From Euphorbia lathyris (lineage: Eukaryota > Streptophyta > Magnoliopsida > Malpighiales > Euphorbiaceae): 64,000 bases of DNA. The stretch's first letter is position 1. Every line of letters starts with the position of its first letter. Location: the NCBI RefSeq assembly GCF_963576675.1, contig NC_088912.1, forward strand, positions 59,094,895-59,158,894. The letters are read 5' to 3'. Below the pieces are notes generated by a model. It ran no database searches. It saw only the letters and a program-made list of their open reading frames with translations, and was not told the origin of the DNA. A program made the position numbers and the translations under genes. Shown here one piece after another: positions 45,094 through 57,309 of the stretch.

Positions 45094-47041
45094 TGTTAAG
45101 CCCAAAATATACCTAAAATATCATTAATATGCACGCTAGTTTTGTCATGAAATCGTGCTATTTATATCTATTTAGAGTACTTTTACGTCCGAATATGTTT
45201 CTTTGATGGAAGGTACCTAAATTTTTGGTAAAATCCAAATAAGAGCGAAAACGGATCAAAAACGAAGGAAAAATCCTAAGTTACGAGCCGAAAGTACGAG
45301 AAAATCAGCGCACCGATACGAGGAGACGGGAACGGAGTCAGAACTATGAGGGACATTCCGTGTCGCGACAGGGGTTCTGGTATCGCGATAGGGATTCTGG
45401 AATCTCGGTCGTGACACGCCATTTTTAGACTCCGGAAACAAAGTCGTTCTGAGGAAATTTTTACTCCCCATGTCACGACAGGGATTCTGGAATCTCGGTA
45501 GGACCAGCAGCAATTCCAGCACTGATTTCACATGTTTAAATTCCAAGAAGCACGTCTGTTCGAGTGGATAGAAACGACTCTTCGCAGCGGACACGACCCT
45601 TCAAACACAACTCGTCAACATCTATAAATGGAGAGTTGATTTTAGAGTTCAATGTTGGTTGATTAATTAAGAGTTTAGAGAGTAGAATTTATGTAGAAAC
45701 TCTAACTCAGAAATGAGTCAGAGATTAGTTTACATTTCTGTAAAGCAAACTTGTCGTACACAAGATTGTTCTTAGATTTATTACAAACACAGTAGCAATT
45801 AAGTTTAGATTAAGAATCGTTCGAAGATGAGTTTTCATTCTGGTAGAAGACAAACCATCTCTATTCCGAAGATTCAACGAGAAGAACAAATAGCGAAAGC
45901 GACCCTAGAGTCTGACAAACTCCAACGAGGTTTGAGGAAAGGATTGACAACCCGAAACTCAAAATTAGTTAGAATGCTCTCATGTTTACTTTTCTCTGTT
46001 AACTTGTTATGATTCACAAATTCTATAATAAAAAGTTTGCATAATTCAATATACATTTCTGTGTGTTTCCATTAAAATGAATTTAATTTCACATAGTTAC
46101 AAGGAAAGATGTCGGTGGCGGAGATGCGTATGTTGAGATGGATGTGTGGTCATACGAGAAAGGATCGGGTGAGTAATGAAATAATTAGGACAAAAGTAGG
46201 AGTTACATCAATTAAGAATAAAATGAGGGAAAACCGACTAAGGTGGTTTGGCCATATAAGACGAAGAGCGCTTGATGCGCCGGTTAGGAGGACTGAAGAG
46301 TGGCAAATGGATGTAGTGGTGAGGGGTAGGGGAAGACCTAAGCAAACTTGGAGGAGGGTGATCGAGAGTGATATGAGTTTATTGGGGATTGCGGAAAATA
46401 TGGTAGTGGATAGGAAAGAGTGGAGGGAGAGAATTTGTGTTGCTGACACGACTTGATTTCACGGTTTTATATGATGGTTCATGTTAGCCGACCCCGAATC
46501 ATTTCGGGACTAAGGCTTTGTTGTTGTTGTTGTTGTTGTATAGTTACAAGGAAACTTTGTTGAACACTTGAAAGAATTAGTGTTTACGGATGATATGATA
46601 GTTAGGTCGGCTTATCGGAAATAAATACCAATTTGATTAAGGTAGAAATCTACTCCAAACCAGAGAGATTTTTACAGTTCAAAGCCTATTATTTGAAGGA
46701 ATTTACCTTTTATTACATGATTATAATCTTTACAAAGTTTAAGTTGTTATCTTTGCTTAATGCAAATAAGTTTAACGCTTTTCTTACTTTAAACGCTAAA
46801 AGTTTTTGTCTTGTAATCCAATCTCAAGACAGAATTGTTTTCTAAATTTCTAACATAAAGTTCTCATCTGATTAATTCAATTCAATTCAATCCAATTCAA
46901 TTAAACGATTTTCTATATTATAAACCTAAAACGTGGATCAAACTGAATTAAAATAAGTTTTCGTTAAAAAGCGTTCTCTATGGATTCGATATCTTTTTAT
47001 TACTACAAGCGAAACCATGCACTTGCGGAAATCGCTCAACA
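45094..47041 (+). repeat. LTR of a second Athila-like element (3' LTR), with LINE insert
   Basis: TGTTAAGCCC just after a purine tract, and GCTCAACA at 47041. Length 1948 bp, about 1500 without the LINE and its duplication. TATA box in CTATAAATGG at about 45624. Palindromes TGTCGCGACA (45361-45370) and TATCGCGATA (45381-45390) lie upstream of it. The right flank is coding DNA of another gypsy element. Confidence 0.65.
46108..46539 (+). mobile_element. 5'-truncated plant LINE
   Basis: 432 bp flanked by a perfect 15-bp duplication ATAGTTACAAGGAAA (46093-46107 and 46540-46554). It codes for the C-terminal end of a LINE reverse transcriptase ORF: MRMLRWMCGHTRKDR, MRENRLRWFGHIRRR, GRGRPKQTWRRVIE, ending at TGA 46454-46456. 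The 3' end reads CATTTCGGGACTAAGGCTTT and a (TTG)n tail, familiar in plant L1-type elements. Confidence 0.92.
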
Positions 47042-47215
47042 GATTCCCAACCAGGTTATACTGGTGAATTAGAGGAATGGTTGGAGCAGGCCATTGCTGT
47101 TGGCAAGCAGAACAGAGCGGATATCCAGGCGCTCAGTTATAATTTTCAGGATTTCCGTTTGGATTTCAATAGCTTGGCGAGTGACATTCGGGGTTGGATG
47201 GATCGCCACCCCTAG
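47042..47215 (+). pseudogene. C-terminal remnant of a gypsy ORF
   Basis: Open from the LTR boundary: DSQPGYTGELEEWLEQAIAV, NRADIQALSYNFQDFRLDF, ending DRHP-stop at 47213-47215. Probably the end of the third ORF of an Athila-like element cut by the LTR to its left. The 5' part is not in the window. Confidence 0.55.
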
Positions 47216-48795
47216 GGAGTATTTCTATCCTATTTTCTTTCTTGCACTTTACTTTATGCTTTTCTTTTTGCCTTTTTGGAATAAATGCATGTCGTAAGTG
47301 TGGGGAGGAGTGCAATAGGATAGAAAACTGTGGATTTCTGCCATTTTGTGTGAGTTGCATGTTTTTACTTTTAATGTACTTTGGTTGGCTGTGTGTGTGC
47401 GTTTATTTTTAGATCTTTACTTGTTTGTTTTCAATTCTTAGGATTTCTGAGTTTTTGTTTTTGCTTGTTTTTGCTTTTAGCTTTTAGGAATAAAAAGAAT
47501 TCTAGGCAGTTGAATTTGATTCATCTAGCAATCCTAACATTACAGTTGAAATTGTGCTCTAAAGGTCTGAACGCTCAGTTGAAATTGATGCATGCAAAAA
47601 CTTGTGAACAACGTTTGAGTCTCCAAAGAGTGTTATTTGACTAAGATTGATATGGAACGAGGCGTTAGGTGAGGCTAGGATTGTTACAAATAACCCCTAA
47701 ATGGTGAGCTAGAGCCGTAAAGATCAATATTTTAAACTCATTTTTAGGAACAATTGGATCTCTTAGGTGTGGGATTACATTTATTGTCATTATGCTCATA
47801 GGAATTGCATCCAATACTGGTTGAATGTTGTGTTATAATTGAATTTGAAGTAATTAGGCAACCTAGGTATAGCCCCTTGTAAACTTAAGCCTATTTCTTG
47901 TTTAGCCAAAAACCCTTGATAAATCCACTAGATAAGCCCATTTGAGCCTACATTTACCCTCTTCTTTGATAAGCTTTGTTACAAGCCCTTAGCCTTCTTA
48001 AATACCCTTTCTCACCCAAGTTAACTGACTCAATTTAGTTTGATGAATCCTTAGGCACACATCCTTCAAATTTCCGTTAGCTATCATTGAAAGGTTGTGA
48101 TTTTAAATAGATGAAGCAACCCATTCGAAATTGACTCTTTGTCCCCTCTATTCAAAAGAAAGAAAAGAAAAAAAATCTGGTTAAAAACCAAATCAAATAA
48201 ATTGTAGAGGAAAGGATAAAAGACATGCTTTAATTGCTTCCAGAATTCATTGAAACACAAAACAACCTTGAGCTTGAATTATCTTACACATAGCGGAAAA
48301 AGTGCCCCTTTTTGCAAAAATTCTAGCTAGTTGAGTCATTAACTTTTTGCCTAAATTCAATTTTTCCTACCCCTAAACCTTTAGCCTATGTTACAACCCT
48401 TAAAGACCTATGATCTTGTTTTTTGTAATGCGTAATTTCGACCGGATGGATGATGCAATTCCAACATGATCATTTTGTGCAATAAATTGTAGAGTGTTTA
48501 CCAAATACATCATATTCACCCAAACACCTGCGTGCAAGAGCGACCACTTGTGAGCTAGCAATCTTAGTCGTCGTCTTTCATTTTCGCAAAGTGTTGGTCG
48601 ATAAAACTAATTAATCAGTTTTGGAGATTCGTCTGAGGTTCACTTTGTTTTTAATTGCAATTTGAGTAGTCCGAAACTGTGAAGATTATAAAAGTGCAAT
48701 GGATCCTTGTCTGTGTTCGGGAGTTATTTGTTGATTTTTCGCTGTTTTTGATTCTGTCTTGCTTGAGGACAAGCAAGATTCAAGTGTGGGGAGGT
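47216..48795 (+). other. 3' non-coding region of an Athila-like element
   Basis: No gene. A purine tract GTAAGTGTGGGGAGG lies at about 47296 and a second, CAAGTGTGGGGAGGT, at 48781-48795 next to the LTR. GCTTGAGGACAAGCAAG just before the latter is typical of Athila-type elements. Confidence 0.6.
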
Positions 48796-50375
48796 TGATA
48801 GCTCCCAATTTTATAGTGTTTTTAGGATCATTTTAGATCGTTTTCGCTTTGTTTCCATTCGATTTCAGTATCGTTTTGTTATCTTTTAGTTAAATTTATC
48901 AATTTCCATTATTTATGGCTTTTTCCGTATTTTTAGGTATTTTCAGGACTATTCGAGCATTTCCAAACTAGACCCGAGCCTTTTGGAGCATTTCTAGACT
49001 ATTTAGGGACCGTCGGAGCACTTTTGGGATTCGTCAGGGACCATTAGAGAGCATTTCGGAAGCCCAGGGACCAAAACGGGCAAAAACCGAAAGTTCTGCC
49101 CCAATTTGGTGCCTGTCTCGTCGAGACACATGGTGTCTCGTCGAGACAGGTCCTCGTCTCATTGACACGAGGCAGGGAAAGGCGCAAAAACGCATTTCCC
49201 CTGCTGGAATCTCGAATCCTAAGCCTAAAATCCCCTTTTTAATTGCAGGAAATGCCGATTGTACCCCCCGAAGACCTAGGGTTTCGCCCTATGTCTATAA
49301 ATAGGGAGCTATTCTCAGTTCTTCGAGAGAGATCACACAATTAATTATTTTTAGCCACTTCCAGTATATTTTCCAGTTTTCTATTTTCAGTTTTGTTCTA
49401 GATTAGTTCCATTTAATTGAAGAACAAGCTCAACGGGTGGAGGATCTACCTTGTTTACATTGTAATCAGACAAACGGGTTTTAGAATTTCTTTCTCCTTC
49501 CCTTTTATCTTTATTTACATTTAATCAAGAATTTCTTCCGTTATTCTTATTTGCATGATTGATTTGATTAGTTTGTCTATGAGCTAATCCCATCCAATCT
49601 AGGATGGGGATGAAATTGGTTGAATGAATATGTATGATTAGGACTTAGGGTTTATTGTATTCGCTCTTGATTGATCAGATTATGCATGCTTAATGCCTAG
49701 ATAATGTCAGGAATAGGATTAATGCTAGAATGAGACTCGATGATGATCAACTAGCATGTTATGTATATAATTGCGCCTAATGCCTATAAATCTGACAGAG
49801 ATAGGATTATAGATAGATAAGAACCCGACCACGGAATTGTCTATACTGAACCTGTGTTAATCTGACCTTGCTAGAGACCACTAGGAGTGTGGCTTTGTGA
49901 CTGGGCTACGACTTTAGTCTTAATTATCAAAAGACCTAATGCTTTGAATAACCTAGGGTATATGCCTAATCAAGCCGTCACCCGAATGCATGTGAATAGG
50001 TTAGACGAATCTTGATCACATTTTGTCTTTCTCATTAGGACAATTACCATCAATCACTAGTAGAACTTAAACCTGAATTCCTTTAAACCCATACTCAGGA
50101 ATTAACCAACGAATTCCCTATCCTAGGTTGTAACCTAGGATAAATCACAATCCACCCTGCGACTTGTTCTGTTTACTGCTTTCTTTAGATAGATATTTAT
50201 TTTATTTGTTTTAAAATCAAATTGCTATTCAACTCCGCTAAATAGATAGATTTACCCCTCGAATTAACTAAGTAGGATAATAGTCTTTGTGGTTCGATCC
50301 TGTGCTTAGCGTTATATTACTTGTTGCGATAGGAGACACTTGTCCTATTAACTGCTATATACTTTACGAGCATCA
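48796..50375 (+). repeat. 3' LTR of an Athila-like element
   Basis: TGATAGCTCCCAATT to ACGAGCATCA, 1580 bp. TATA box CTATAAATAGGG at about 49296. Two copies of the perfect palindrome TGTCTCGTCGAGACA at 49114-49128 and 49134-49148 (TGTCTCGTCGAGACA form) lie upstream. The right flank is a gypsy gag on the minus strand, interrupted by this insertion. Confidence 0.78.
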
Positions 50376-51000
50376 GTGGACCAGGGAGGTTTTACTAGAA
50401 GTCATGTTTCCCCCCATTACTCCATTGAGCACTCGCTTATCCAGGAAATGTTGGATCTTCGCATATAGAAGCTCCTCCACTTCTTGAAGCGACATGCCCT
50501 GCACCAGTGCTCCGCTCATGAGTGGATGGGGCGCAATAGGTAGGATTAGGCTCGTCGGGCTGCCTTGTGAAGTTGACACTGTCAGATCCGGAGCCACCAA
50601 GTTCCCAGCCGTCAGTCCGACATCAACTTTGAGGAAGTGCCAGATTTTTACATTTTCCTCATGGAGGCTTGTCTTCTGATCGATGATCTTCATTTGGGCT
50701 ACCGTTTGGACCATAGTTTGGACAGCCTGGGCGGCTTGGAAGCTCCAGATGATGCTAATAACTTATGCGGATACTTCCTCCTTTGACGGTTACACTTCTT
50801 CGAGGAGGGGGCCAGGTTTATTAGTGCCACTCTGGGCTTGGCGACAATTCCTCCCGCTCGTAGTTCATGGAGGTTCTAGTGGGGGGTGCTAACATTTCTT
50901 TCAATGGGGTGAACTGCGTAGAGTCTTCCATTGTTTAGTATGTGAGGTGTCGAAGACCGATCCGAAGGTCAGTTGGCTCGGATGACGTCTCTCTGTGGGG
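50376..51000 (-). pseudogene. Gypsy gag, 5' part, cut by the Athila-like element
   Basis: Open frame from 50714 (AQMKIIDQKTSLHEENVKIW, EELLYAKIQHFLDKRVLNGV, MGGNMTSSKTSLV) closely similar to 60380-60720 on the other strand. More of the N-terminus lies at 50720-50935 with frame changes, starting near ATGGAAGACTCTACGCAG at 50931. It stops at the LTR boundary. Confidence 0.75.
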
Positions 51001-51230
51001 ATCGGTCCCTATAAACACTCCGACGCCCAAGTTAGTATCGAGTAGAGAGATAAAGTATTAGAATAAGTAAGAGAGAGAAAGTGGGCAACCTCTTAATGGT
51101 GGTGATGGGGTCTCTTTTATAGATGTGTGATGAGTCTTTTGGTGGGCTTGTGGCTCGTTTGCATATGCGAGCCCACGTCCTGTTTGGCTGGTGTTAGATT
51201 GGGTTGGGCTTGACCCATATCCGTCATCAC
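51001..51230 (-). repeat. Probable 5' LTR part of the minus-strand gypsy element
   Basis: On the minus strand a TATA box CTATAAAAGAG (about 51120) is followed by TTGGGCGTCGGAGTGTTTAT, comparable to ATCATCGGAGTGTCCACAGG at 60025 in the related element. The outer end near 51230 is a guess. Confidence 0.45.
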
Positions 51231-51772
51231 TTACTATTGGAGCATTTTTTAACAAAAGTTGTCAAGAGTGGTGTGGATTATTAAGTTAATAAAATATTAT
51301 ATTTTAGTATGATGTGTTAAGTTTTGGCACTCTTTAAAGTAATCATTATTGGAGATGCTTTTAGTTGTGTTTTCCCCTTTATATATATTAATAGATATCT
51401 AATTATTAAAGCTGAACATAAGAGAATTAGAGTGATTAAAGCTTTTTTTTAGTCTCTATCTAGTGCCAAAATTTCATTGGTTAGATATAAATTGGGTAAA
51501 AAATTTGACTTGTGTAATTAAAATTACAAATGTAGATCTATTTATGACAATATTGGACTACATCAAATCATTTATTGTTGAGGAAAACAAAGTCCTCAAA
51601 TTTAATGGAGATAATTATGATGCTAGCATCAAGATAGGGATATGATGTTATATTTTATTGGTTTTGGTTAAGTATCATCCAACTTCATTTCCTTTATGCT
51701 GTTAATTTGGATTATATAAAATATGATGAGGAAAGCAAATCAAATGCTGAAATTGTTCAAAGTTGAAACTAA
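51231..51772. other. Unassigned AT-rich DNA
   Basis: No gene recognised. An open frame at 51463-51645 has no supporting homology that I can see. Confidence 0.4.
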
Positions 51773-52064
51773 GGCCTTGTTTGATAAGCCACTTAATGAC
51801 TTAAATTAAAATATTAAGTACTTATTTAATTTAAGTGTGTTTGATAACAATTATTTATCCACCACTTAAATTAATAAATTAAGTTAAAAATCACTTATTT
51901 TGGTAAGTCAAAATATTTAACTTAGCATTTTAAGTTAAACATTATCAACTAATATTTTTATAATAATTATATCACTCAATATTTTCAGCACTTATAATAT
52001 TCAGCACTTAAAATTCAGTACTTATTTTTTCAGCACTTAATTTTCAGTTTTATCAAACAACACC
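51773..52064. mobile_element. Tourist-like MITE (PIF/Harbinger)
   Basis: Termini GGCCTTGTTTGATAA and, inverted, GGTGTTGTTTGATAA, flanked by the 3-bp duplication TAA (51770-51772 and 52065-52067). 292 bp, AT-rich, non-coding, with CAGCACTTA repeats near the right end. Confidence 0.85.
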
Positions 52065-52188
52065 TAAGTCCCAAAACCTATAGCACGAAACAAAAAAAAA
52101 CAAAAACAAACAAATAAGAAACTAGTTTGAGAAATACCAAACACATAAATTACCATGTAAAATTAGGATTTGCACTTAGTAGTTATTA

Positions 52189-52445
52189 CTCCCTCCATTC
52201 CATTATATAGGTCATTCTAGCAAATTAGTTTTTTCCCTAAATATAAGTCATTCTAAGATTCCAATGCTTATTGTCCAATAGTGACATGAGAGATGAATAT
52301 TTTTTGTATTGGTACATGTGTTTTTTAATATTCCAATGCTTATTGCCCAATAGTGACATGAGAGAGAATTTTTTTTAGTTAACCAATATATTTCTTAATT
52401 TGTGTGAAATACCCTAAAATGACTTATATAATGGAATGGAGGGAG
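52189..52445. mobile_element. Stowaway-like MITE (Tc1/mariner)
   Basis: Inverted termini CTCCCTCCATTCCATTATAT with TA on both sides (52187-52188 and 52446-52447). 257 bp. The inside holds a direct repeat of about 45 bp (ATTCCAATGCTTATTG, twice). Confidence 0.9.
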
Positions 52446-52621
52446 TATAACGTTTTGCAAGCAATTTGGCATAAAAATTATCCGAAATTAGATAGATTTA
52501 ATTATTTTGCAACATGCTTAAATGCAGTTTCACACTAATTACATCCAATTTATTTTCATGTGAAATTAGTTTAAATTGGATGAAAGTTACTGAAATTTGA
52601 TGCAGTCAGATGAAATTGAAT

Positions 52622-52707
52622 AAATTACATACCAAAACACATGTTCACAACAACAACAACAATAAAGCCTTAGTCCCGAAATTACATACCAAAACACATG
52701 TTCACAA
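52622..52707 (-). mobile_element. 28-bp LINE scrap with 29-bp target duplication
   Basis: The 29-bp sequence at 52622-52650 recurs exactly at 52679-52707. Between them lie 28 bp that on the minus strand read CGGGACTAAGGCTTTATTG plus (TTG)n, the same 3' end as the LINE at 46108-46539. Confidence 0.85.
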
Positions 52708-53589
52708 TTAAGGAAAAATAAGATTAATGACTAGTCCCTAAACAAAACCTCCATCAGCTGAGTCAAGACATTCATATACATAAAAATTCAGACAACGGCC
52801 ATTATTAAAAATTGAAAAGGTAAGAGCAAGAAAACAATTAGATGTCTAATAATCTACGTTGCACCGTGAAAATGTTACTTCTAAGACATAACATTTGATA
52901 GTAATACCTTCAATCAGAAATAGAAACAGTAGTGGTGATAAGTCCGTACTACCCTTAGCCTTCACTTGGCTCTACGGACCACTTTACCAAATATGTCCGG
53001 TATCAAGGCTTTGAAATGGGCCTTATGTGAGTTTCTCCTTGATATGGGCGACCTTATATGTACTTTAAGTGGATTTTGAACTCATATTTGTATCAAGCCC
53101 CACACAATTTGCTATAGTTGTTTTCATCAGCATTGAGGAACAAGAACAAATAATAATCTAACCATGAAAGCTAAACTCAGAAATAAGAACAGACAGACTA
53201 AAATTTTAACTTGTAAATTAGAAACCTGAATAAATCTTGTGTTCTAAGCAAAATAGGAACTGGGATGGACAAATTAAGAGAAAAAGAAGAAAGAAATAAT
53301 CTAAAAACACAAAAAGAGAAGGGTTTCATCAGCATAAGGTGGTTAAATAATAACAACAAGTTGATGAGCCGAATTTCATTTCCTAACCTCTTAATTTTAC
53401 ATTTTAAGATTAATGAAATAATTCCCCCTTTTTTTCTCTTGATATCAGAAATTTGAAACCACCACAAATGATATTGAAAATTAAGAATTATAAATAAAAA
53501 TGGAAATGGAAAAGCAAGATTGAGAGCTGCTAAAGAATCAGTGTTTTGGCAGGCGAAAGAGAAGCAAGTATTGCAACTCAAAGATTTGA
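52708..53589. other. Intergenic DNA downstream of the host gene
   Basis: No gene recognised. AT-rich with no clear repeats. Confidence 0.5.
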
Positions 53590-53590
53590 T

Positions 53591-53596
53591 TTTATT
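53591..53596 (-). terminator. Candidate polyadenylation signal of the Atos-like gene
   Basis: Minus strand AATAAA, about 110 bp after the stop codon. Confidence 0.55.
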
Positions 53597-53705
53597 GAAT
53601 GCAAGTATTTACAAGTTTCAGGTGAGAAATATGAAATGAAATGAGATGAGATGATAGGTATTTACAATGCCAATGCCAATACCAGCCAGCCTCTCCGTTT
53701 GGATT

Positions 53706-56700
53706 TCAGTTGCTGATGTCAAAATATCTGGGATCATCCGGGAAATGATATTCCACATTCAGCTGCAAAACAGAATAAACATGTTAAACACTTTTGAATG
53801 CATCAACTCATCTTTGCTCAAATTTACTATTACCTTTCCCTCATCAGAATCTGAATGCCGTTGAGGAAATATAACCCTCAAGTCATTGTACAAATAGAAC
53901 CTTCGCTCCCCTTCTACTTCTATGTCTCTCTTTTTTCCTACATCAGATTTAGGTGACTTTTTTGGTGATGGTGATGGGCATAGGAATCTCAGATGCAGCG
54001 CATACCGTAGACCACCTCCATGCCCACTATCGTTAGCCTTCGAACAACCATCACTTGATTTTCGCTCACCTGTAATGCTTCCATCCACCCCTGTGCCCTG
54101 CTTTTCTCTACTCACCCTAATATTACCACTAGGGCAATCATTTTCAAACATAAACGATTCATCTTTCACCTCTGTCACCACATCTGGTTGCTTCGGAAAA
54201 TTCTGTGTGCCTACAGAACCGACCATATCATTTCCCTTCCCTTCACTATTTTGGTTGACAGATGTATCTCTATTTACAGGATTCTTTCTCAATGGTACCG
54301 AGGTCACCTTGTCTTTCAGTTTTGTGTCCAAACTTTTCTGCCCCTGTTTCAACTCACTGGAATTTGTTCCAGAGGAAGCTAAAGTGACCTTCTGGCGCAA
54401 GAAGGTCTATTGGAATTCAACAGAAAGAAGTAATTAGACAAATTGTAAACGCTCCAGGTCCCAACCATTTATGACACCAAGTGGAAGCAAACAAACGAAT
54501 TCCTAACTAATACAGACCTCAAAACTCATTAGCAGTAACAGAGCCCAAAGGTTGAACACAAAGATTAGACACAACTATTCATTCCACTATCCATCGGTAG
54601 GTGACTGAAAAAACTAATTTTACTCTTAAGGTCAACAGATTCTTGGGCTTTTCCTCAAATTTAAACATTCCAGAATCTTCACCATCCGATAATTTAGCAC
54701 ATATGCATTAATATTATTAATAATAAAATAATAATAATAATAAAAATCATGTAGTTCCAAACAAGATTGGATATGGTTGGAGAGTAGTTTCTTCTAACTC
54801 ACTCAATTTGAATTACTTGATTATGTCCCTAAGAAAGAGCATATTTGGACCTCAAAAGCAACTACCAATTAATCGTGTTATATTTGTTTCTACACTGCCA
54901 AAAGAAATGTGAAGTAATGTTATTCAACCCTTTACAAAGCATAAATTGAAGTCGAAGTTCAACTTTTACTCTCATCTTACTTTGGTACCGGCTGGCATGT
55001 CACTCAAATCATAGTTGCAAAGAAAGGTGTGGAGGGGTGTCTTCTCTGGATTGCTCAGAACCTGCATGTACCATCGGTCAAATGCAAATCATGATATTGT
55101 GTCATTAACACTCATCAAAAGTCGCAATTTACATCAATATTTGAGGGATGGAAAACTAAATCATTTGATACATGACATTAACATATAGCTTTTGATGGTT
55201 AACTAGTCCACACTGGTACTGGCATTGATTGACACAAAAATAAATATAAAAATAAATCGCATGAATGAACTAGTTCTCTACTATGTAGTACAAACCACTA
55301 GATTGTAAAATCCAAAAAACCATTAATTATAGAAACCAACTCATTCCATTAACATAGATCATGAGGTCCCTTCCAAACAACATATCTATAGTAATGGAAG
55401 TACCTCTTTAATACTTGCTGTAAACATAAACACAAAGCAGCTGAAGGTAAAAGAGTCTACTATTTCAAAAGGGGTAGTGACATGCAGACCGTTTGATTAT
55501 TATAAATATATGAAGGCTTCCCTACCTATTTTTTCAGAGAGGCTGTTTTTGCAAAAGAAAAAAAGGATTTAAAACCTCAGAAGTCAAAATGCAGCTGAAT
55601 ACATTTATAAAAGGAAAAACCACAAAGTAAATTCTAGAGAGAAGGAGATTACCAGTTGCACACGCCCTTTTACAGGAATGCGTAATCGGCTTCTGACAGT
55701 TTGTAAATCATCATTTCTTTGGCCTTGTTTCAATTTTTGACCTTTATGTTTGTTTGATGAATTTCCTGCAAGATCTATGGACGCACAATAAAGTAAATAA
55801 CAATCTCCATCCACACTTGTCACTGAAAAAGGAAGCCTCTGTGATTGTGGTGAAAAGTTGCCTCCTGTAATGCTTAACACAGCTAGGAAACCATCTATTC
55901 TCTACAAATATAAAACGCCAACAAAAAAAAAGCAGTGAGTGATTGATATCCACTGAGAATTTTTCCTCAAATTAAATCAAGAATCAAACAGCATAATTAA
56001 TGTACACTACTTTACGACAAACCTGGGTGAATTTTCCAGAAAAGAATCTGCCAGACAATAATGATTCTTCAAATGAACCTACCAAGGACCTACGAACAGA
56101 AAGGCCACTCAAACTCCTAATAAATCTTGCACCTCTAGAAGGATCTAATTCTTGAAATTGAGACCAGGTGTCAGCAGCACCTTCAAGTGAAGATGACTCA
56201 AAATCTTTATGAAAGATATCAATATCTTCATATGACCTGCTTGTAATTCTGAAATCTGCCTCTTCTGAAGTAATGTTCATGCCAGAGTTATGTTTTTCAA
56301 ATGACATATTTATATTCTCCAAATTTGAATAGAAATTCTCTACATGGTTCTTGACATATTTGCGTCCTCCCGCAATTTTTATTCTTTCATAAAACTTGGG
56401 ACCAAGAGGAGACAATGATAGAGGAGACGAGGTTGGTTTCTGGGGAGATACAGATATTGCCCTGCTTCGACATCTTCCTTCACTTGTTTCTTTGACACTA
56501 TCAAGCCCATGAAAGTATAAACAAGCATTATCAGTAAGTTGATTTTCATTTTCCAGCAAAGGGCCATCTGTGACAAACACAGATGCTCTTGTGTCACTGT
56601 CACGTAACAAATTCCTATTATCCAAGCTACTGGACAAGGACCAGGATGGAGTGGTGAAATTGATTCTGGCACCAACATTTGCTTTCTTATAGTCATGTGA

Positions 56701-57309
56701 TGCGGAAATATTGAAACCGCCATTTAAAGGAGAGGAATTCATTTGTGACGCATGGCAGCCAATATCCATAGAATCACCATCGAAGTGCTTTGCAGAAATC
56801 ATGCTATTTAGAGGTGATAATAACCTTTTCCTAACAAGTGAACCACTCAGCTCATTTTCAGTCGCTGCGAAGCCAGCCACAGAGGAAGAGTGGAGATAAT
56901 CATCAGAAAATCCCTTAAATCCACTATTCGAACAACTTCTTCCCTGAGATTCAAAACCGATTATTCTAGAAGCAGGGTCAAGGAGATTCCTTCCACTTTT
57001 AGGAGTAGCACGACCAAATTTATCCATAGAACTACTTTTCAACCCATGATCACTCGAATTCACATCAGTTGCCCGTGCAAGTGTCAATGACTTGTCTGGA
57101 TATCTTGAAAACTCCAAGGAGGTTTTCCTCTGAAAATCTCCCAAAGAAGAACTCAGAGTCTCCCCTATCGTTTGGCTTACATTTCCTCTGTTCAATCCAT
57201 CCGAACAACAGATGGAGTTGTACTGCGTAGGGCTCTGCAAAAATGAGCCCAGTGATGCTGCAGTATCCTCACCAACATCATCAGTAGAGGAAACTTGCGG
57301 CAGGCCCAT
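53706..57309 (-). CDS. Atos/FAM214 family protein, five coding exons
   Basis: Host gene. Exons on the minus strand: 57309-56023, 55901-55653, 55061-54981, 54406-53834, 53762-53706. All introns are GT-AG and fall between codons; exon lengths 1287, 249, 81, 573 and 57 bp give 748 codons plus stop. The N-terminal 390 residues are Ser-rich and probably disordered. [19 protein letters not shown] then opens the DUF4210 domain (about residues 405-500: [31 protein letters not shown]). [20 protein letters not shown] and [19 protein letters not shown] begin the second conserved part (Chromosome_seg type), which ends [32 protein letters not shown] and [15 protein letters not shown]. Animal Atos proteins are nuclear regulators; the role in plants is not established as far as I know. 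No premature stop or frameshift seen: likely functional. Confidence 0.9.

Noticed and set aside
38270..47041. One complete element with LTRs at 38270-39763 and 45094-47041
   Set aside because: The two LTRs are not similar in start, end or middle, so they belong to different elements.
51463..51645. 60-codon open frame with a faint copia gag look (KFNGDNYDA)
   Set aside because: Only a few residues match and no further retrotransposon sequence is around it.
53198..53581. 127-codon minus-strand open frame downstream of the host gene
   Set aside because: It starts at TTG, is biased to Phe/Leu as in AT-rich DNA and has no domain; it overlaps the likely 3' end of the Atos-like transcript.
53922..54437. 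171-codon plus-strand open frame
   Set aside because: Antisense to exon 4 of the Atos-like gene, whose frame and splice sites are well supported.
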